Source: Lucinisca nassula
Lineage: Eukaryota > Mollusca > Bivalvia > Lucinida > Lucinidae
Length of the DNA: 64,000 bases
Direction of reading: 5' to 3'
NCBI GenBank assembly: GCA_963580285.1
Contig: OY757026.1
Coordinates: forward strand, 43,827,431 to 43,891,430
Shown here: one piece after another, positions 61,517 through 64,000 of the stretch
Numbering within the stretch: position 1 is the first letter of the stretch
Layout of the letters: each line of letters starts with the position of its first letter
The notes under the pieces: model-generated
The model's database searches: none
The model's input: only the letters and a program-made list of their open reading frames with translations
What the model was told of the DNA's origin: nothing
Program-made: the position numbers and the translations under genes

Positions 61517-61899
61517 TTATATTTTACTTTTGGTCCTTTGAGATCGGCGTGAATATTCTGAGAAATCAGAAATAAATTATTGGTTTAGACTCATATTCTA
61601 GACAGGTTTTTAATTATTTGGACCCCATTTTGATTTATATCAGTCTTTGAATCGACTGCCTTTTCGAAATTCGCAAAATTGCAGTATGTTTCTTCTGGCT
61701 TTCTTTGCCGGATCATTACAGGGTCACTGATGAGGCTTTATTAGCCGAAACTACGTAGTATGACCCATCTCCTTTCTTATGAATGTTTTCATTGCTCTTA
61801 AAGGAACTCATTTTTGATTTTTATTTGCCTTCACTGCAGCTGGTGTTGTGCCGTGTGGCGGCCGTAAAACGTCTCCCCGTACATCAACCATAGTGCAGT
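61517..61899 (+). repeat. Retrozyme unit 2 (383 bp)
   Basis: Second full unit, apparently identical to unit 1 over its whole length. The unit-to-unit join, GTGCAGTTTATATTTTAC, is seamless, as expected when a circular RNA is copied more than once. Confidence 0.88.
61721..61766 (+). ncRNA. Type I hammerhead ribozyme, copy 2
   Basis: Same sequence and structure as the ribozyme in unit 1, displaced by exactly 383 bp. The predicted cut is after A61760. Cleavage here and in unit 1 would release a 383-nt RNA. Confidence 0.9.
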
Positions 61900-62282
61900 T
61901 TATATTTTACTTTTGGTCCTTTGAGATCGGCGTGAATATTCTGAGAAATCAGAAATAAATTATTGGTTTAGACTCATATTCTAGACAGGTTTTTAATTAT
62001 TTGGACCCCATTTTGATTTATATCAGTCTTTGAATCGACTGCCTTTTCGAAATTCGCAAAATTGCAGTATGTTTCTTCTGGCTTTCTTTGCCGGATCATT
62101 ACAGGGTCACTGATGAGGCTTTATTAGCCGAAACTACGTAGTATGACCCATCTCCTTTCTTATGAATGTTTTCATTGCTCTTAAAGGAACTCATTTTTGA
62201 TTTTTATTTGCCTTCACTGCAGCTGGTGTTGTGCCGTGTGGCGGCCGTAAAACGTCTCCCCGTACATCAACCATAGTGCAGT
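61900..62282 (+). repeat. Retrozyme unit 3 (383 bp)
   Basis: Third full unit, apparently identical to units 1 and 2. It ends in the same TAGTGCAG before the start of the partial unit. Confidence 0.88.
62104..62149 (+). ncRNA. Type I hammerhead ribozyme, copy 3
   Basis: Complete core and stems as in copy 1, with the predicted cut after A62143. Confidence 0.9.
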
Positions 62283-62592
62283 TTATATTTTACTTTTGGT
62301 CCTTTGAGATCGGCGTGAATATTCTGAGAAATCAGAAATAAATTATTGGTTTAGACTCATATTCTAGACAGGTTTTTAATTATTTGGACCCCATTTTGAT
62401 TTATATCAGTCTTTGAATCGACTGCCTTTTCGAAATTCGCAAAATTGCAGTATGTTTCTTCTGGCTTTCTTTGCCGGATCATTACAGGGTCACTGATGAG
62501 GCTTTATTAGCCGAAACTACGTAGTATGACCCATCTCCTTTCTTATGAATGTTTTCATTGCTCTTAAAGGAACTCATTTTTGATTTTTATTT
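62283..62592 (+). repeat. Retrozyme unit 4, truncated (310 bp)
   Basis: Fourth unit, complete through the ribozyme but ending at GATTTTTATTT. It lacks the final GC-rich part of about 73 nt (GCCTTCACTGCAG... to TGCAG). It joins AAAAGG of the satellite. The missing part shows that the inserted DNA was not a whole number of units. Confidence 0.88.
62487..62532 (+). ncRNA. Type I hammerhead ribozyme, copy 4
   Basis: Complete core and stems as in copy 1, with the predicted cut after A62526. It is intact although its unit is truncated 60 nt further on. Confidence 0.9.
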
Positions 62593-64000
62593 AAAAGGTT
62601 ATCAACTTACTCCTACAGGAGCTGTCTGATCTGGGCCCATATTGTTTGCAGCCACGCCTTTTAAAGTTAAAAGGTTATCAAATTACTCCTACAGGGGCTA
62701 TCTGATCTGGGCCTATATTGTTTGCAACCATGCCTTTAAAAGTTACAAGGTTATCAAACTTCTCCTAAAGGAGCTGTCTGATCTGGGCCCATACTGTTTG
62801 CAGCCATATTTTTTTAAAGATAAAAGGTTATCAAACTACTCCTACAGGAACCTGTCTGATCTTGGCCCATATTGTTTGCAACAATAACTTTTAAAGTTAA
62901 AAGATTATCAAACTACTCCTTCAGGAGCTGTCTGATCAGGGCCCATATTATTTGCAATCATGCCTTTAAAGTTAAAAGGTTATCAAACAACTCCTACAGG
63001 AGCTGTCTGATCTGGGTCCATATTGTTTGCAGCCATAACTTTTAAAGTTAAAAGGTTATCAAACTACTCCTACAGGAGCTGCCTGATCTGATCCCATATT
63101 GTTTGCAGCCATGCCTTTTAAAGTTAAAAAAGGTTATCAAACTACTCCTACAGGAGCCGTCTGATCTGGGCCCATATTGTTTGCAACCATAACTTTATAT
63201 CAAACTACTCTTACAGGTGTTTCTGATCTGGGCCAATATTGTTTGTAGCCATAACTTTTAAAGTAAAATGTTTATAAAACTACTCCTACAGGAGCTGTCT
63301 GATCTGGGCCATAATGTTTGCAACCATAACTTTTAAAGTTAAAAGGATATCACACTACTCCTACAGGAGCTGTCTGATCTGGGCCCATATTGTTTGCAGC
63401 CATAACTTTTAAAGTTTAAAGGTTTCCAATTTACTCCTACAAGAGCTGTCTGAACTGGGCCCATATTGTTTGCAGCCATAACTTTTAAAGTTAAAAGGTT
63501 ATCAAACTGCTTCTACAGCAGCTGTCTGATCTTGGCCCATATTTTTGCAGTCATGCCTTTTAAGATTAAAAGGTTATCAAACTACTCCTACAGGAGCTGT
63601 CTGATCTTGCCCCATTTTGTTTGCAGGCATAACTTTTAAATTTAAAAGGTTATCAAACGTCTCCTACAGGAGCTGTCTGAGCTGGGCCCATATTGTTTGC
63701 AACCATGACCTTTAAAGTTAAAAGGTTATCAAACTACTAATACAGGAGCTGTCTGAAATAGGCCCATATTGTTTGCAACCATAACTTTTAAAGTTTAAAG
63801 GTTATCAAACTAATCCTACAGGAGCTGTCTGATCTGGGCCAATATTGTTTGCAACCATGCCTTTTAAAGTCAAAAAGGTTATGAAACAACTCCTACAGGA
63901 GCTGCCTGATCTGGGCCCATATTGTTTGCAGCCATAACTTTTAAAGTTAAAAGGTTATCAAACTACTCCTACATGACCTATCTGATCTGGGCCCATATTG
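62593..64000 (+). repeat. 76-bp satellite array, forward block 3 continued
   Basis: About 18-19 forward monomers matching 54946 onward at an offset of 7647. They include the AAGTTAAAAAAGG variant and the shortened ATAACTTTATATC monomer. No gene is seen, and the array continues past the window. Confidence 0.96.

Larger units (their letters stand above)
61134..62592 (+). mobile_element. Retrozyme-like array: 3.8 tandem copies of a 383-bp unit with hammerhead ribozymes
   Basis: This is a 1459-bp insertion of non-satellite sequence made of three full 383-bp units and a fourth of 310 bp. The landmark TCAACCATAG recurs at 61501, 61884 and 62267, exactly 383 bp apart, and the copies look identical. 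Each unit carries one complete type I hammerhead ribozyme core. No open frame of useful length, poly(A) tail or long terminal repeat is seen. Small tandem units with one hammerhead each match the non-autonomous retroelements called retrozymes, which are transcribed, self-cleave, circularise and are thought to be copied back by an enzyme supplied in trans. The flanks join to an uninterrupted satellite monomer (AAAGTT/AAAAGG), as in the empty copy at 54945. Any target duplication is at most 2-3 bp, hidden in a T run. Strand is set by the ribozyme. Confidence 0.85.
59807..64000 (+). repeat. ~6.2-6.3-kb higher-order unit, copy 2 (runs off window)
   Basis: Repeats 53.48 kb onward, first with offset 6328 and then 6188. 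After the retrozyme insertion the offset becomes 7647 (for example 55431/63078). The change of 1459 is exactly the length of the inserted array. The unit continues past the window edge. Confidence 0.82.

Noticed and set aside
61134..62592. LTR retrotransposon fragment or satellite of a second family
   Set aside because: There is no primer-binding site, polypurine tract or coding sequence. A second ordinary satellite would not explain a single clean 1459-bp insertion with an empty-site copy or the intact ribozyme in each unit.
1..64000. CRISPR-like regular repeats
   Set aside because: The whole 76-bp period is repeat. There are no unique spacers of constant length between short conserved repeats, and the setting is eukaryotic satellite.
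1..64000. CENP-B box or other known centromere motif
   Set aside because: Typical monomers lack CpG, which the CENP-B box needs, and I saw no match. Centromere function cannot be judged from this sequence alone.

Overview
The window contains no recognisable protein-coding or structural RNA gene. It is almost entirely one eukaryotic satellite DNA with a monomer of about 76 bp. I estimate about 820 monomers by dividing the length, not by counting. A typical monomer has a TTTAAA core, a short perfect inverted repeat (CTCCT-NN-AGGAG), TCTGATCTGGGCCC, and an end that reads either CATGCC or CATAAC. Because 76 is not a multiple of three, every long open reading frame here is a read-through of this repeat and not a gene. 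The organism is clearly a eukaryote, probably a metazoan. A mollusc or other marine or freshwater invertebrate is my best guess, from the hammerhead-bearing retrozyme and the style of the other insertion, but this is inference only.

Layout by orientation of the satellite: forward 1-4899; reverse about 4912-5569; a non-satellite insertion of about 339 bp (5575-5913); reverse 5914-22342; forward 22348-47030; reverse about 47046-48818; forward 48835-61133; a second insertion (61134-62592); forward 62593-64000. Four orientation switches (near 4.9, 22.34, 47.03 and 48.83 kb) fall in or next to the same part of the monomer, around the CTCCT-NN-AGGAG inverted repeat. Nested duplications sit on top of the array. 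The main ones are a tandem pair of about 7.9 kb units (6.19-14.16 and 14.16-21.9 kb), a 1204-bp tandem pair (30.04-32.38 kb), a 1526-bp tandem pair (55.38-58.43 kb), a repeat of about 6.2-6.3 kb at the right end, an inverted copy of the 43.9-45 kb region at 47.03-48.83 kb, and a copy pair 27.9 kb apart.

The most interesting object is the 1459-bp insertion at 61134-62592. It is 3.8 head-to-tail copies of a 383-bp unit, and the copies look identical by eye. Each carries a complete type I hammerhead self-cleaving ribozyme core (CTGATGA, a GGCT/AGCC stem II, GAAA, a minimal stem III, a GTA cleavage triplet, and a perfect 6-bp stem I). This is the architecture of a retrozyme, a small non-autonomous retroelement that spreads through self-cleaved circular RNA. 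A duplicated stretch of the same satellite at about 54.75-56.3 kb preserves the empty site at 54945/54946, so the insertion size and point can be read directly.

All comparisons were made by eye. Boundaries of satellite blocks and duplications are approximate, and percent identities were not calculated.
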